Notes under the pieces: generated by a model
Database searches by the model: none
Seen by the model: the letters and a program-made list of their open reading frames with translations, nothing else
Told to the model about the DNA's origin: nothing
Source: [Clostridium] innocuum
Lineage (GTDB): Bacteria; Bacillota_I; Bacilli_A; Erysipelotrichales; Erysipelotrichaceae
DNA length: 64,000 bases
Direction of reading: 5' to 3'
NCBI GenBank assembly: GCA_012317185.1
Contig: CP048838.1
Span: forward strand, 1,860,001 to 1,924,000
Made by a program: the position numbers and the translations under genes
Shown here: positions 51,129 through 60,114 of the stretch, in pieces
Numbering within the stretch: the stretch's first letter is position 1
How the letters are laid out: each line of letters starts with the position of its first letter

Positions 51129-51866
51129 ATGTTTCAAAATGGATTGAAAAATAAAGATATTGATTTACTGAAGGTCTATAAACAGAAAAAAGAAGCCTCT
51201 CCATATGTCGGCACCTTGAAATATTTGGTGTTTCCCATCAGTGCAGCTGTTATCTTGATATCCTGGTTTGGTATTGTGACCTATCAGAACCATGCATTGG
51301 ACTCTGATATTGCAGCAGCAAAAGCAGAATTGAAGCAGGTGCAGAAGCAGATTGCAGAGGATCCCAATTTAGAGAAATACCAGTCCTTGCAAAAGGCGAT
51401 GAATGATGTAGAAAAGTATAAGACGCTGCATAAGGACATTCAGTCTTATCCGCAGCTGAGTCAGAATACATTCGATCAGATATTGATTGCTTCCGATGTG
51501 AATACTTCCATTGTATCATTATCTTATCAAAGAGAAACACAGGTGGTGACATTACAGGTGGAATCGCTTACAGCGGAGGATACGGAGCAGTTTGTCAGAA
51601 GACTGAAAAAGAGCAAGACCTTTGAAACCGTTGATTATGCAGGATATGCGCAAACAGAGAAGACAACAAAGACTGCGGAAGCAAATGAAAAAGCTGCAGA
51701 AAATGTAAAAGATAATACAGAAAAGAATACGGATACAAAAACAGATACAGAATCCGCAGCACAGCAGCTGCTGGATTTATTGAATAAGACAAATGAAACG
51801 AATACACAGGCGGATAAGCAGACAACGACAGTATATTCGGCTACGGTCCTTTGTAAACTGAAGTAG
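51129..51866 (+). CDS. pilN: PilN-like pilus assembly protein
   Basis: The 245-residue protein has a cytoplasmic N-terminal stretch (FQNGLKNKDIDLLKVYKQKKE) analogous to the PilM-binding peptide, one membrane segment (about residues 36-52) and a periplasm-side coiled coil (about 55-105). A small alpha-beta domain (about 115-170) follows. An unusual low-complexity Thr/Lys/Asn/Glu-rich segment (about 178-230) is inserted before the last strand (TTVYSATVLCKLK). Start 51129 uses GAGGTG 7 bp upstream. No sequence family certainty beyond position and topology. Confidence 0.75.
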   Translation: MFQNGLKNKDIDLLKVYKQKKEASPYVGTLKYLVFPISAAVILISWFGIVTYQNHALDSDIAAAKAELKQVQKQIAEDPNLEKYQSLQKAMNDVEKYKTLHKDIQSYPQLSQNTFDQILIASDVNTSIVSLSYQRETQVVTLQVESLTAEDTEQFVRRLKKSKTFETVDYAGYAQTEKTTKTAEANEKAAENVKDNTEKNTDTKTDTESAAQQLLDLLNKTNETNTQADKQTTTVYSATVLCKLK

Positions 51867-51874
51867 GTGAAAGT

Positions 51875-52462
51875 ATGCAGACATTAACGAAGAGAGAAAA
51901 AATATTGCTGTATGTATTATTGTGTATTGTTGTTTTTGCCGGAGGGCTGTTCTGGATGCTATTGCCGGCATTGGAAAAGCATAACACACTGAAGGCGGAA
52001 TATGATACTGCCCAGCTGGAGCTGCAGTCAGTGAAGGCATCGATGATTGACTATGGTGATTTGGATAAGCAGCTGAAGGAGACTTCGGAGGAGCTAAAGA
52101 ATATCAAGAATAAATTTTATGAAGAAATGAATAAGGAAGATGTTGATAATCTTATCACCTCCATGACGATTGAGCATGGACTGACGCCTGTCAGCCTGAG
52201 TATCGCCGAGGCTGATCAGGAAGACATTCTGAGCTATACCGAATATCAGCTGCAGCAGAAAAAAGGTTCTTCCTCCAAGAACAAGGATGGAAAACTGAAG
52301 GTTTATAATGTGAATCTGAGTGTGTCCGGTGCAATTACGGATGTTCAGACACTTGTAGATGATGTGAGAACGACAAAGTCATTAAAAGTATCCGGTATTA
52401 CATATTCGGAAGAGGATGATGAAAAAACAACAACGATTACATTTAAGCTGTTCATGATATAA
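51875..52462 (+). CDS. pilO: PilO-like pilus assembly protein
   Basis: The 195-residue bitopic protein has one membrane segment (about residues 10-30, ILLYVLLCIVVFAGGLFWMLL), a coiled coil (about 33-85) and a ferredoxin-like C-terminal domain (about 90-195) interrupted by a Ser/Lys-rich loop (QQKKGSSSKNKDGK). It lies 8 bp after the PilN gene. PilN and PilO heterodimerise outside the membrane and connect PilM to the pilin subunits. Assignment is by topology and gene order. Confidence 0.78.
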   Translation: MQTLTKREKILLYVLLCIVVFAGGLFWMLLPALEKHNTLKAEYDTAQLELQSVKASMIDYGDLDKQLKETSEELKNIKNKFYEEMNKEDVDNLITSMTIEHGLTPVSLSIAEADQEDILSYTEYQLQQKKGSSSKNKDGKLKVYNVNLSVSGAITDVQTLVDDVRTTKSLKVSGITYSEEDDEKTTTITFKLFMI

Positions 52463-52480
52463 AGATAGAGAGGTGAGAAT

Positions 52481-53524
52481 ATGAGAAGAAATCAGAAGGG
52501 ATCGGCTTTGCTGTGGGCCATCACCGTCATCATGGTTTTGATGATAACCGTTGCAGCTGCACTGGGTATTTCATATTCTTACTATAACAGAAGTGTAAAC
52601 AATAACAGCAAGCGCCAGGCTTATCTGACCGCAAAGGGTGTTATTCAGAATATTGTAGAGAAAATCGAGCTGGACAACAGTGATTATATCGCTATGATAC
52701 CAGAAGAGGAAAACCAGTCAACACCATTGAATATAGATATTCCGGAAGCGTCCAATATCGGAAAGGTGACGGAAGCGAAAATTTCCCGTGTTGCGGTGGA
52801 TAAGGATAAAGATATACGTGGCAAAATTACGATATCGGTTACTGTGGATTATGCAGAGCAGACAGAGACTGTGAATGCCGATATGCAGCTGGGAAGAACC
52901 GGAGATTTGAAAAAATGGCAGTTGTTAAAATACTATAAAGGACAGGGTGCTGAGGTACAGGAAAATATCAATATCAAGAATGCGAAGATTATGATGTCGC
53001 ATTTAACACCTTTATATGAAGCAGCGTGCACAGGTAATAAAGTCATGCAGGAATATGTGAAAAGCGATGCTGAAATATATGAAAGAATGATTGCAGAGTA
53101 TGGAGAAACATGGGAAAAATATGCCAACAATGGATATTATAGCAACGATCGTATGAGAGAATATCTTTACACAGGTGTTTATAACAGCAGCATACCGAAA
53201 TTCGATAATAGTGCAGCATCAAATTTTCCGGAAAAATTTGAGGGTAAAACATTTTATATGAAAACCTATTGCTCGGATGGCAAGAAATTGTCATTTGTAT
53301 ATGCGAATGAAAAAAGCACTATGAATAATGGCGATTGGGAAGCTTCTATGATATTTAATGTTGAGGATGGGCATTGGTATGATGTAACGGAACTCAATGG
53401 CAATAAAATTATACCGCTTAAAATTTTAGGTGAGCTGGTAGATGGTAAAGAACCTGAAAATGAATTGCTTAAATGGGAAGCGTTTAAAAAGAAGTATTTT
53501 ATACCGGAACGATGTGTTGATTAA
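52481..53524 (+). CDS. Minor prepilin, PilX-like
   Basis: The 347-residue protein starts MRRNQKG followed by SALLWAITVIMVLMITVAAALGI, a type IV pilin signal with cleavage after Gly. The usual Glu at +5 is missing, as in PilX-type minor pilins. The large C-terminal domain (about residues 45-347) is of no family I recognise, with two Cys (TYCSDGK, ERCVD). It is likely part of a pilus tip or priming complex with the two next prepilins. AGAGGTGAG precedes the ATG. Confidence 0.8.
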   Translation: MRRNQKGSALLWAITVIMVLMITVAAALGISYSYYNRSVNNNSKRQAYLTAKGVIQNIVEKIELDNSDYIAMIPEEENQSTPLNIDIPEASNIGKVTEAKISRVAVDKDKDIRGKITISVTVDYAEQTETVNADMQLGRTGDLKKWQLLKYYKGQGAEVQENINIKNAKIMMSHLTPLYEAACTGNKVMQEYVKSDAEIYERMIAEYGETWEKYANNGYYSNDRMREYLYTGVYNSSIPKFDNSAASNFPEKFEGKTFYMKTYCSDGKKLSFVYANEKSTMNNGDWEASMIFNVEDGHWYDVTELNGNKIIPLKILGELVDGKEPENELLKWEAFKKKYFIPERCVD

Positions 53525-53541
53525 AGATAGAGGTGATGGAA

Positions 53542-54471
53542 ATGAATAAAAGGGGTATGACTTTAATTGAAATGATTGCAGCTCTAGCGATTCTTTCCAT
53601 AGCCAGTTTAACGCTATTTGGAGGATTTTCTGCAGTATTAAAAATTATGGGGAATTCAAGCACAATTAAAAACAACAGTGATATGCTTCTTTCTTATGCA
53701 GAAGAAACAATGAACAATGATGTGCGAGATAATATTCAAATAGATACAGATAAAGTAACCTATACGATTTCATCTGATCGTGTAAGTGTACCTGTCGCTA
53801 GAAATATAGCAATACTGAATGTAAAGGACGATGACAGAGTACATCTAAAGGCACTGGAAGAACCGGGTAATCAGGAAAAAGTAAAGAATACTTCCGTTTA
53901 TAAAGAATTTAAATCAAATCTTGATGAATTTTATAAGTCAATTAAGAAAGCAAGAGAAGCACATGAAGAAATGGAAAACGGGGATTCCTATAACGCTTCT
54001 TTGAAAAATGTGCATATTCTGATGTCATCTAATTGGATACAGTTTCCAAAAGAGCTTCTTCCGGGAAGTTATCGCTCAAAGCTTGGAGCACAGGATGTTT
54101 ACGTCTTTCCATATTATCCATGGGAGATAAAAAAAGGCGATTTACAGCACGACCATGGTGGTCTTATAATCATGTTAAATCCAAGGAATGAATTAGTAGA
54201 TACAGATATAGATTTCGATGATTATCTTTATATGATTTATGATTATGATAATGAACGCTGGTATTATTGTGATCAGGACACTTGTAGAATCAAGGTTGTT
54301 TTTTCCTCTTCAGATGGAAAAGTGCTGTATGATGTGAAAAATAATGGCTATATCAAATCTTGGACAGATATGAAAGACATTGTTAAGAATCCGAAAAATG
54401 GATGGAAAGTATTGGATATCGATGCAGAATATAATACGAATACAGATTCTATGTGGAAGAGTGTAAGCTGA
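53542..54471 (+). CDS. Minor prepilin (type II secretion/type IV pilus signal)
   Basis: The 309-residue protein starts MNKRG followed by MTLIEMIAALAILSIASLTLFGGF, a classical prepilin signal with the conserved Glu at +5. The C-terminal domain is acidic and aromatic-rich (YYPWEIKKGDLQHDH, DYDNERWYYCDQDTCRIKVVF) with a close Cys pair. No known family is recognised. The DNA here is visibly richer in A+T than the surrounding pilus genes. Start 53542 follows AGAGGTG. Confidence 0.8.
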   Translation: MNKRGMTLIEMIAALAILSIASLTLFGGFSAVLKIMGNSSTIKNNSDMLLSYAEETMNNDVRDNIQIDTDKVTYTISSDRVSVPVARNIAILNVKDDDRVHLKALEEPGNQEKVKNTSVYKEFKSNLDEFYKSIKKAREAHEEMENGDSYNASLKNVHILMSSNWIQFPKELLPGSYRSKLGAQDVYVFPYYPWEIKKGDLQHDHGGLIIMLNPRNELVDTDIDFDDYLYMIYDYDNERWYYCDQDTCRIKVVFSSSDGKVLYDVKNNGYIKSWTDMKDIVKNPKNGWKVLDIDAEYNTNTDSMWKSVS

Positions 54472-54492
54472 TGATGGAAGGAGGCGGCAGGT

Positions 54493-55983
54493 ATGCACTT
54501 GAATAAAAAGGGAATGACGTTGATTGAAGTAATTGTAGTTCTGCTGCTGTCCTCCATTTTAATGGTAATTGCGGGTGGTCTGCTTTTGAATAGTATGGGG
54601 TATTTTAATCGTACGGCACAAAGCAATTATGAGAAGCAGGCTGTGGATGCTATTTCATCCTATGTAAGGGGGCAATTGGTTTATGCCAGTGAAGTACAGA
54701 TTGCCACGCAGAAACCGGATAAATCTGATGACTGGCATTGGATTTCAGTAAATGACGATAATCGCCTGATGAAGGATGATACGGCAGTATACAATGCTGA
54801 TTTTTATAGAGGAAGGAATTTGAAAATCACTGCAAAATGCTATAGTGATAATTATCGTTTGGATTTATCTTTCGCGTTTACTGATAATGAGAAGCAGGTT
54901 TATAAAACAGCTTCTACGCTGGAACTGGTGAATATTAAAGCAAAGGATAAAAAAGGAGAAGCTATTGCTAATGCAGGAATAAAAGGAAAACAGGTGGATA
55001 TTTCAGATCACGATCAGGCAGAAGCAGGCTATAAAATCTATTATAAAATAAATGGGGCATTGAAGATCGTGGATGATCCGGATTATCAATATCCGGATAT
55101 CGATTATGATGATCCTGTATTTGAAGGTACCGTATACGATGAGCTGATGTGTAGAGATGCTTCCATTACCAAGCCGAATGAGGCAGGGAACAATAAGGGA
55201 ACATGGCTTGCAAATCATGATTATAAAAAAGGGGAATTTGTTGATTATCTGGGTATGACATATCGTGCAGTAAAGGATGTTAGAAATGGAAATGATCCCT
55301 TGACGAATCATGGAAATGCATGGAAGCCGGTAAATCCTCCATATTGGGTGAAGGGTGCCAGCTATGAAGCAGGGGATGTTGTTATATACCAAATCACAAA
55401 CACATATTATCAAGCAACAGTGCAGATTCATAATAGCGTGGAGTCACCGGATAACGATAAGCAGAAATGGCATAGGTTAAATACGGCGGAATTGAATGAG
55501 ATTATAGAAGAACATAAGAGTAAAGATTTTTGTGATATAGATAATAAAGATGAAGGCGATTGGACTGTCGGGGGAGAGAAAGCAAGATGCGATGCACCAG
55601 AAAAACAATGGAATGTTGGGCAGGTAATTGAGCCTGGAGATTATGTAGAAGACCCAATGAATCCAGGTCAGTGGTATCGTTATGTATATTCATCACCTTT
55701 ACAGCCTAATGCTCAAGAAGATAACGCTTGGGCTCCAGGAGGCGTTGCCAGAAATTATTGGAAGAAAATTGATGAAGCTTGGAATACGAATGGAACATAT
55801 TTTAAAGGAGATATAGTTTCATACACCGTGAATGGAAAAAAGTTATTTTATCAAGCTCTTCAACGAATAGATGGTGTTTGGAATCCTTCTACTATAAATG
55901 CTGGATGGTCCAAAGGTTTTGAAAGTATTGAAGAGTTGCTTGGAAATACTAATATATCTGTGACTTGTCAGACATATAGTTAA
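54493..55983 (+). CDS. Minor prepilin with four CBM5/12-like modules (candidate pilus adhesin)
   Basis: The 496-residue protein starts MHLNKKG followed by MTLIEVIVVLLLSSILMVIA, a prepilin signal. A pilin-like domain to about residue 225 is followed by four modules of the carbohydrate-binding 5/12 (ChiC, chitin-binding type 3) pattern, in which a Trp, a Y..GD.V.Y turn, Y.A and a closing W recur. They start at about 237 (TWLANHDYKKGEFVDYLG), 284 (YWVKGASYEAGDVVIYQ), 372 (QWNVGQVIEPGDYVED) and 428 (EAWNTNGTYFKGDIVSY). Modules 3 and 4 are more divergent. A Cys pair lies between modules 2 and 3. It probably caps the pilus and binds glycans such as mucin or chitin-type polymers. Confidence 0.8.
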   Translation: MHLNKKGMTLIEVIVVLLLSSILMVIAGGLLLNSMGYFNRTAQSNYEKQAVDAISSYVRGQLVYASEVQIATQKPDKSDDWHWISVNDDNRLMKDDTAVYNADFYRGRNLKITAKCYSDNYRLDLSFAFTDNEKQVYKTASTLELVNIKAKDKKGEAIANAGIKGKQVDISDHDQAEAGYKIYYKINGALKIVDDPDYQYPDIDYDDPVFEGTVYDELMCRDASITKPNEAGNNKGTWLANHDYKKGEFVDYLGMTYRAVKDVRNGNDPLTNHGNAWKPVNPPYWVKGASYEAGDVVIYQITNTYYQATVQIHNSVESPDNDKQKWHRLNTAELNEIIEEHKSKDFCDIDNKDEGDWTVGGEKARCDAPEKQWNVGQVIEPGDYVEDPMNPGQWYRYVYSSPLQPNAQEDNAWAPGGVARNYWKKIDEAWNTNGTYFKGDIVSYTVNGKKLFYQALQRIDGVWNPSTINAGWSKGFESIEELLGNTNISVTCQTYS

Positions 55984-56006
55984 TTTAAAAAGGATGTGTA
56001 GAAAAT

Positions 56007-57680
56007 ATGAAAAATATACCAATAGGTGAAGTGCTGAAGGATTACGGTTATATCAATGAAGAACAGCTGCAGAGGGCACTTGCAGAACAGAAAAAGGATC
56101 GTTCCAAACGGCTTGGACAGCATTTGATTGATTTAGGCTTTATCAGTGAGAATCAGATGCTGAAGGCACTGAGTGATAAACTGAATGAGCCGATGGTTGA
56201 TTTGAACGAAGAAAAAATCGAAGTAGATGCTGTTGCGAAGATACCGAAAGCACTGGCGCAGAAATATAATTTGATTGCCATCAGCGAAAACAACGGGCGC
56301 CTGACGGTAGTAACAAGTGATCCTTTGAATTTCTACGGAATCGAGGATGTACGTCTGGTGACCGGCATGAATATTTCCGTATGTCTGTGTGAAAAGGCGG
56401 CAATCGACCGTGCCATTGATTACTACTATGCGGAAATCAAAGCCAGAGAAGCAGCCAATGTGGCAAATGAAAACGTTGTATCCTTTGAATTCGATGATAC
56501 CGAGCTTTATAACTCGGAGGAGGATGACACACCGGTTGTTAAGCTGTTCAACAGTCTTCTGACAAGAGGCTACAATGCCAATGCCAGTGATATACACATA
56601 GAGCCGTTTGAGGATAAGACAATGGTTCGTATGCGTATTGACGGTATGATCGTGGATTATGTGCAGCTTGCGAAAAATCTGCACCAGTCGCTGATTGTCC
56701 GAATCAAAATTGTAAGCAATATGGATATTGCTGAAAAGCGTGTTCCTCAGGATGGACACTTTCTAACCACGATTGAGGGAATTCGTATGAACCTTCGTGT
56801 CTCTGTGATTCCAACTGTATATGGTGAAAAAGCTGTTCTGCGTTTTCTGAACAGCAATACGCCGATTCTGAATGAAAAGCAGTACGGCATGAATGCGGAT
56901 AATTATGCGAAAATGTGTCGTATGATGGAGATGCCGCATGGAATCATCTATATTACAGGACCTACCGGAAGCGGTAAAACAACAACACTGTATATGATTC
57001 TGGAAACGCTGGCAAAACGGCAGGTGAATATAGCAACCATTGAGGATCCCGTGGAGAAGAATATCGAACGCGTGAATCAGATGCAGATCAATACCATGGC
57101 GGGACTGACCTTTGAGCGCGGACTGCGGGCATTGCTGCGGCAGGATCCGGATATTATTCTGGTCGGTGAAACACGTGATGCGGAGACGGCATCCATTTCT
57201 GTACGAGCTGCCATTACCGGACATCTGGTATTGAGCTCTCTGCATACCAATGATGCAATCAGCTCGATTGTCCGTCTGGAGGATATGGGAATTGAACCAT
57301 ATCTGATTGCGAATTCACTGGTTGGAAGTGTTTCACAGCGACTGGTGCGTACGATTTGTCCGCATTGCAGAGAAAAGCTGAAGGCGACAGAGCTGGAACG
57401 TCAGGTGCTGGGAAAAGAAATAGAATATGTATATCGCGGTGCAGGCTGTCATCATTGTAACCAGACAGGCTACAAGGGAAGAACGGCTGTGCATGAAATC
57501 ATACTGATAGATAAGGAAATGCGGAGAATGATTTCTTCTCACAGAGATATTGATGATATCTATGCCTATGTGAAGAAATCACAGCAGCTGCATACCCTGA
57601 AGGATGAGGCTGTGGAGCTTGTAATCAATGGACAGACAACGATGGATGAACTGTATAAGATTACGGCTTACAGCGATTAG
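56007..57680 (+). CDS. pilB: Type IV pilus extension ATPase (GspE/PilB family)
   Basis: The 557-residue protein has an N-terminal GspE_N/MshEN domain (about residues 1-140: IGEVLKDYGYINEEQLQRALAEQKK...LGQHLIDLGFI). The ATPase core has Walker A GPTGSGKTTT, the Asp box, Walker B DPDIILVGETRDAETA and a His box (SSLHTNDAISSI). A tetracysteine zinc motif (CPHCREK...CHHCNQTGYKGR) lies at about 450-490. The MshEN-type N-terminus binds c-di-GMP in some PilB homologues, noteworthy beside the HD-GYP gene. It powers pilin polymerisation. Confidence 0.95.
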   Translation: MKNIPIGEVLKDYGYINEEQLQRALAEQKKDRSKRLGQHLIDLGFISENQMLKALSDKLNEPMVDLNEEKIEVDAVAKIPKALAQKYNLIAISENNGRLTVVTSDPLNFYGIEDVRLVTGMNISVCLCEKAAIDRAIDYYYAEIKAREAANVANENVVSFEFDDTELYNSEEDDTPVVKLFNSLLTRGYNANASDIHIEPFEDKTMVRMRIDGMIVDYVQLAKNLHQSLIVRIKIVSNMDIAEKRVPQDGHFLTTIEGIRMNLRVSVIPTVYGEKAVLRFLNSNTPILNEKQYGMNADNYAKMCRMMEMPHGIIYITGPTGSGKTTTLYMILETLAKRQVNIATIEDPVEKNIERVNQMQINTMAGLTFERGLRALLRQDPDIILVGETRDAETASISVRAAITGHLVLSSLHTNDAISSIVRLEDMGIEPYLIANSLVGSVSQRLVRTICPHCREKLKATELERQVLGKEIEYVYRGAGCHHCNQTGYKGRTAVHEIILIDKEMRRMISSHRDIDDIYAYVKKSQQLHTLKDEAVELVINGQTTMDELYKITAYSD

Positions 57681-57691
57681 GAGGTCTGTTT

Positions 57692-58747
57692 ATGAACGAT
57701 TTACTGGAAGGTATGATTGCCTATGCCAGAGAGCATAGCTGCAGTGATATCCATTTGAATGTCGGTGGTCCCGCCATGATTCGGGCAAATGGCGTGCTGC
57801 GGGAATATCCCGCATTCATCAAGGATACACAGACGACAGAGATGATCCTTTCTATGGTGGATGAGCGGTTGATGGAGGATTTTAAACAGGGGAAGGATCT
57901 GGACTTTACCTATGTCAGCAAGGGAGAGAACCGGCAGAGAGTGAATGTATACCGCCAGCAGGATAAGCTCTGTGCAGCGATTCGTATCATCAATAATACG
58001 ATTCTGACACTGGATGAGCTGCTGATGCCGGATATTTTGAAGCAGCTCGCTATGGAGCCGCGCGGTCTTGTACTGGTGACCGGACCTACCGGCAGTGGTA
58101 AATCCACGACGCTGGCAGCTGTTATGGACTATATCAATGAACGCAGAAACTGTCATATACTTACGATTGAGGATCCGGTGGAATACGTGTATCAGCGTAA
58201 GCAGGCGCTTATTCATCAACGGGAAATCGGTCGGGATGTGGACAGCTTTGATACAGCGCTTCGCAGTGCCATGCGTGAGGATCCGGATGTCATTCTGGTG
58301 GGAGAGATGCGTGACTATGAAACAATTGCAGCTGTCGTTACACTGGCAGAGACCGGACACCTGGTGTTTTCCACTCTGCACACCATCGGGGCAGCAAAGA
58401 CAATTGACCGTATCATCGACGTATTTCCACCTCACCGTCAGGAGCAGATCCGTATGCAGGTTTCCGGTATACTGAAAGCTGTAATTACGCAGCAGCTGCT
58501 TCCAAAACGTGATGGCAGCGGACGAATTGCCGCGCTGGAGGTTATGATTGGAACAGATGCGATCAGCAGCATGATTCGAGAGAATAAGGTCCATCAGATC
58601 AATTCCATTATACAGACAGGGATGCGTGAGGGAATGCAGTCTTTGAACTTTGCTTTGGCACGTCTGGTGCGAAACGGCATGGTGACAAGGGAAGTGGCAG
58701 AGAAATACAGCGATGATCCGCAGGAGCTGAAGCAGTATCTGCAATAG
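57692..58747 (+). CDS. pilT: Type IV pilus retraction ATPase
   Basis: The 351-residue hexameric ATPase shows SCSDIHLNVGGPAMIRANG, Walker A GPTGSGKSTT, LTIEDPVEYVYQ, Walker B DPDVILVGEMRDYETI, HLVFSTLHTIGAAKTIDRIIDVFP and the C-terminal AIRSxIRE-like ISSMIRENKVHQI. It depolymerises the pilus, so this operon should make retractile pili (twitching, DNA uptake, surface sensing). It is the last gene of the operon; AGGAGGTCTG precedes the ATG. Confidence 0.95.
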   Translation: MNDLLEGMIAYAREHSCSDIHLNVGGPAMIRANGVLREYPAFIKDTQTTEMILSMVDERLMEDFKQGKDLDFTYVSKGENRQRVNVYRQQDKLCAAIRIINNTILTLDELLMPDILKQLAMEPRGLVLVTGPTGSGKSTTLAAVMDYINERRNCHILTIEDPVEYVYQRKQALIHQREIGRDVDSFDTALRSAMREDPDVILVGEMRDYETIAAVVTLAETGHLVFSTLHTIGAAKTIDRIIDVFPPHRQEQIRMQVSGILKAVITQQLLPKRDGSGRIAALEVMIGTDAISSMIRENKVHQINSIIQTGMREGMQSLNFALARLVRNGMVTREVAEKYSDDPQELKQYLQ

Positions 58748-58784
58748 AATCCGGTTTCAGCAGTGCACAAAATAAAAATCAGAC

Positions 58785-58813
58785 TTGTAAACAACGTGCA
58801 AGTTCTGTATAAT
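58785..58813 (+). promoter_or_regulatory. Sigma-A promoter of pheST
   Basis: TTGTAA (58785-58790), 17-bp spacer and TATAAT (58808-58813), directly upstream of the T-box leader. Confidence 0.78.
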
Positions 58814-58819
58814 AATAAA

Positions 58820-59041
58820 AGAAAACGTTGAGCAGGAGTAGTAATTTGGACACCGCAGGACAGGGAGAGCTGATGACGCACTGAGAGTCGGCACACTGCA
58901 GGACCTTATGAATTCACCTGTGAGTGGGATTAATGCACCCCCGTTCCATGACGGTTATCCATGACAGAAAGTAAGTGTGTCGCATGACGAAACAGGATGG
59001 TACCGCCCGCAAGGGTTCCTGTGTCTTGTGGCTTTTTTTAT
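58820..59041 (+). promoter_or_regulatory. T-box riboswitch, phenylalanine-specific, pheST leader
   Basis: The T-box AGGATGGTACCGC lies at about 58995-59007. The terminator CCGCAAG / CTTGTGG with a T7 run follows (about 59008-59039). A UUC codon in GAATTCACC (about 58910-58918) fits a Phe specifier. It controls pheST by charging of tRNA-Phe. Confidence 0.92.
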
Positions 59042-59061
59042 AAGCAGAAAGGAAGTTGAAT

Positions 59062-60102
59062 ATGGAAAAGCTAACGAGTATCAAAGAAGAAGGTCTTTCC
59101 CAAATCGAAGCATGTGAGGACCTTGCCCAGCTGCAGCAGCTGCGTGTGCTGTATCTTGGTAAAAAAGGGCCGATTCAGGAAGTGATGAAATCCATGAAGG
59201 ATTTGCCGAAGGAGGAGCGCCCGGCATTTGGTCAGCAGGTAAATGAGGTTAAGACCCTGTTTGCGAATGCGATTGAAGAACGCAGGGCAGTTTTGGAAGT
59301 CGCAGAAATGGAAAAGAGGATTGCGGAAGAAAAAATTGATATCACCCTGTCCGGTCAGAAGCCGAATCTGGGCAATGCACATCCGCTGATGATCGTACAG
59401 CAGGAAATGGAGGATTTATTCATCGGTCTGGGCTACACGGTAGAGGAAGGCCCGGAAGTAGAGATGGATCTCTATAACTTTGAGCGTGCCAACATACCAA
59501 AGGATCACCCGGCCCGGGATATGCAGGATACCTTTTACATAAATGCGGAAGAGCTTCTGCGTACACATACCACGGCAATTCAGACAAGACAGCTTGAAAA
59601 ATTTGCTCAGGAGGGCAAGGAGCTGATCAAGGTCATCTGTCCCGGGAAGGTATATCGCCGTGACGATGACGATGCAACCCATTCCCATCAGTTTATGCAG
59701 TGTGAGGGGCTGGTTGTCGGTGAACACATCACGCTGTCCGATTTAAAGGGGACGCTGCAGTTTCTGGCACAGAAGATGTTTGGGGAAGAACGTGTGATAC
59801 GGTTCCGTCCAAGCTATTTCCAGTTTACAGAACCAAGTGTGGAGGTTGATGTCAGCTGTCATGTATGTGGTGGCAAGGGCTGTCCGGTCTGCAAGGGAAC
59901 CGGCTGGATTGAAATTCTGGGTGCCGGCATGGTACATCCGAATGTTCTTTCCATGGCAGGATATGATGCGGAAAAGCTGAGCGGTTTTGCTTTCGGTATC
60001 GGAATTGAACGAGTGGCAATGCTGAAATACGGAATTACGGATATCCGTAATTTCTATACCAATGACATTCGTTTCTTGAAGACATTCAACCGGTTTGAGT
60101 AG
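59062..60102 (+). CDS. pheS: Phenylalanyl-tRNA synthetase alpha subunit
   Basis: The 346-residue class II synthetase subunit has an N-terminal coiled coil that binds tRNA-Phe (about residues 1-85) and the catalytic domain. Visible motifs are HPLMIVQQEMEDLFIGLGY, DTFYIN, RTHTTAIQTRQL, YRRDDDDATHSHQFMQCEGLVV (motif 2), RFRPSYFQFTEPSVEVDVSC and GFAFGIGIERVAMLKYGI (motif 3). An extra CHVCGGKGCPVCKGTGW Cys cluster is typical of many bacterial forms. Start 59062 uses AAAGGAAG. Confidence 0.95.
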   Translation: MEKLTSIKEEGLSQIEACEDLAQLQQLRVLYLGKKGPIQEVMKSMKDLPKEERPAFGQQVNEVKTLFANAIEERRAVLEVAEMEKRIAEEKIDITLSGQKPNLGNAHPLMIVQQEMEDLFIGLGYTVEEGPEVEMDLYNFERANIPKDHPARDMQDTFYINAEELLRTHTTAIQTRQLEKFAQEGKELIKVICPGKVYRRDDDDATHSHQFMQCEGLVVGEHITLSDLKGTLQFLAQKMFGEERVIRFRPSYFQFTEPSVEVDVSCHVCGGKGCPVCKGTGWIEILGAGMVHPNVLSMAGYDAEKLSGFAFGIGIERVAMLKYGITDIRNFYTNDIRFLKTFNRFE

Positions 60103-60114
60103 GAGGACGCTGAC

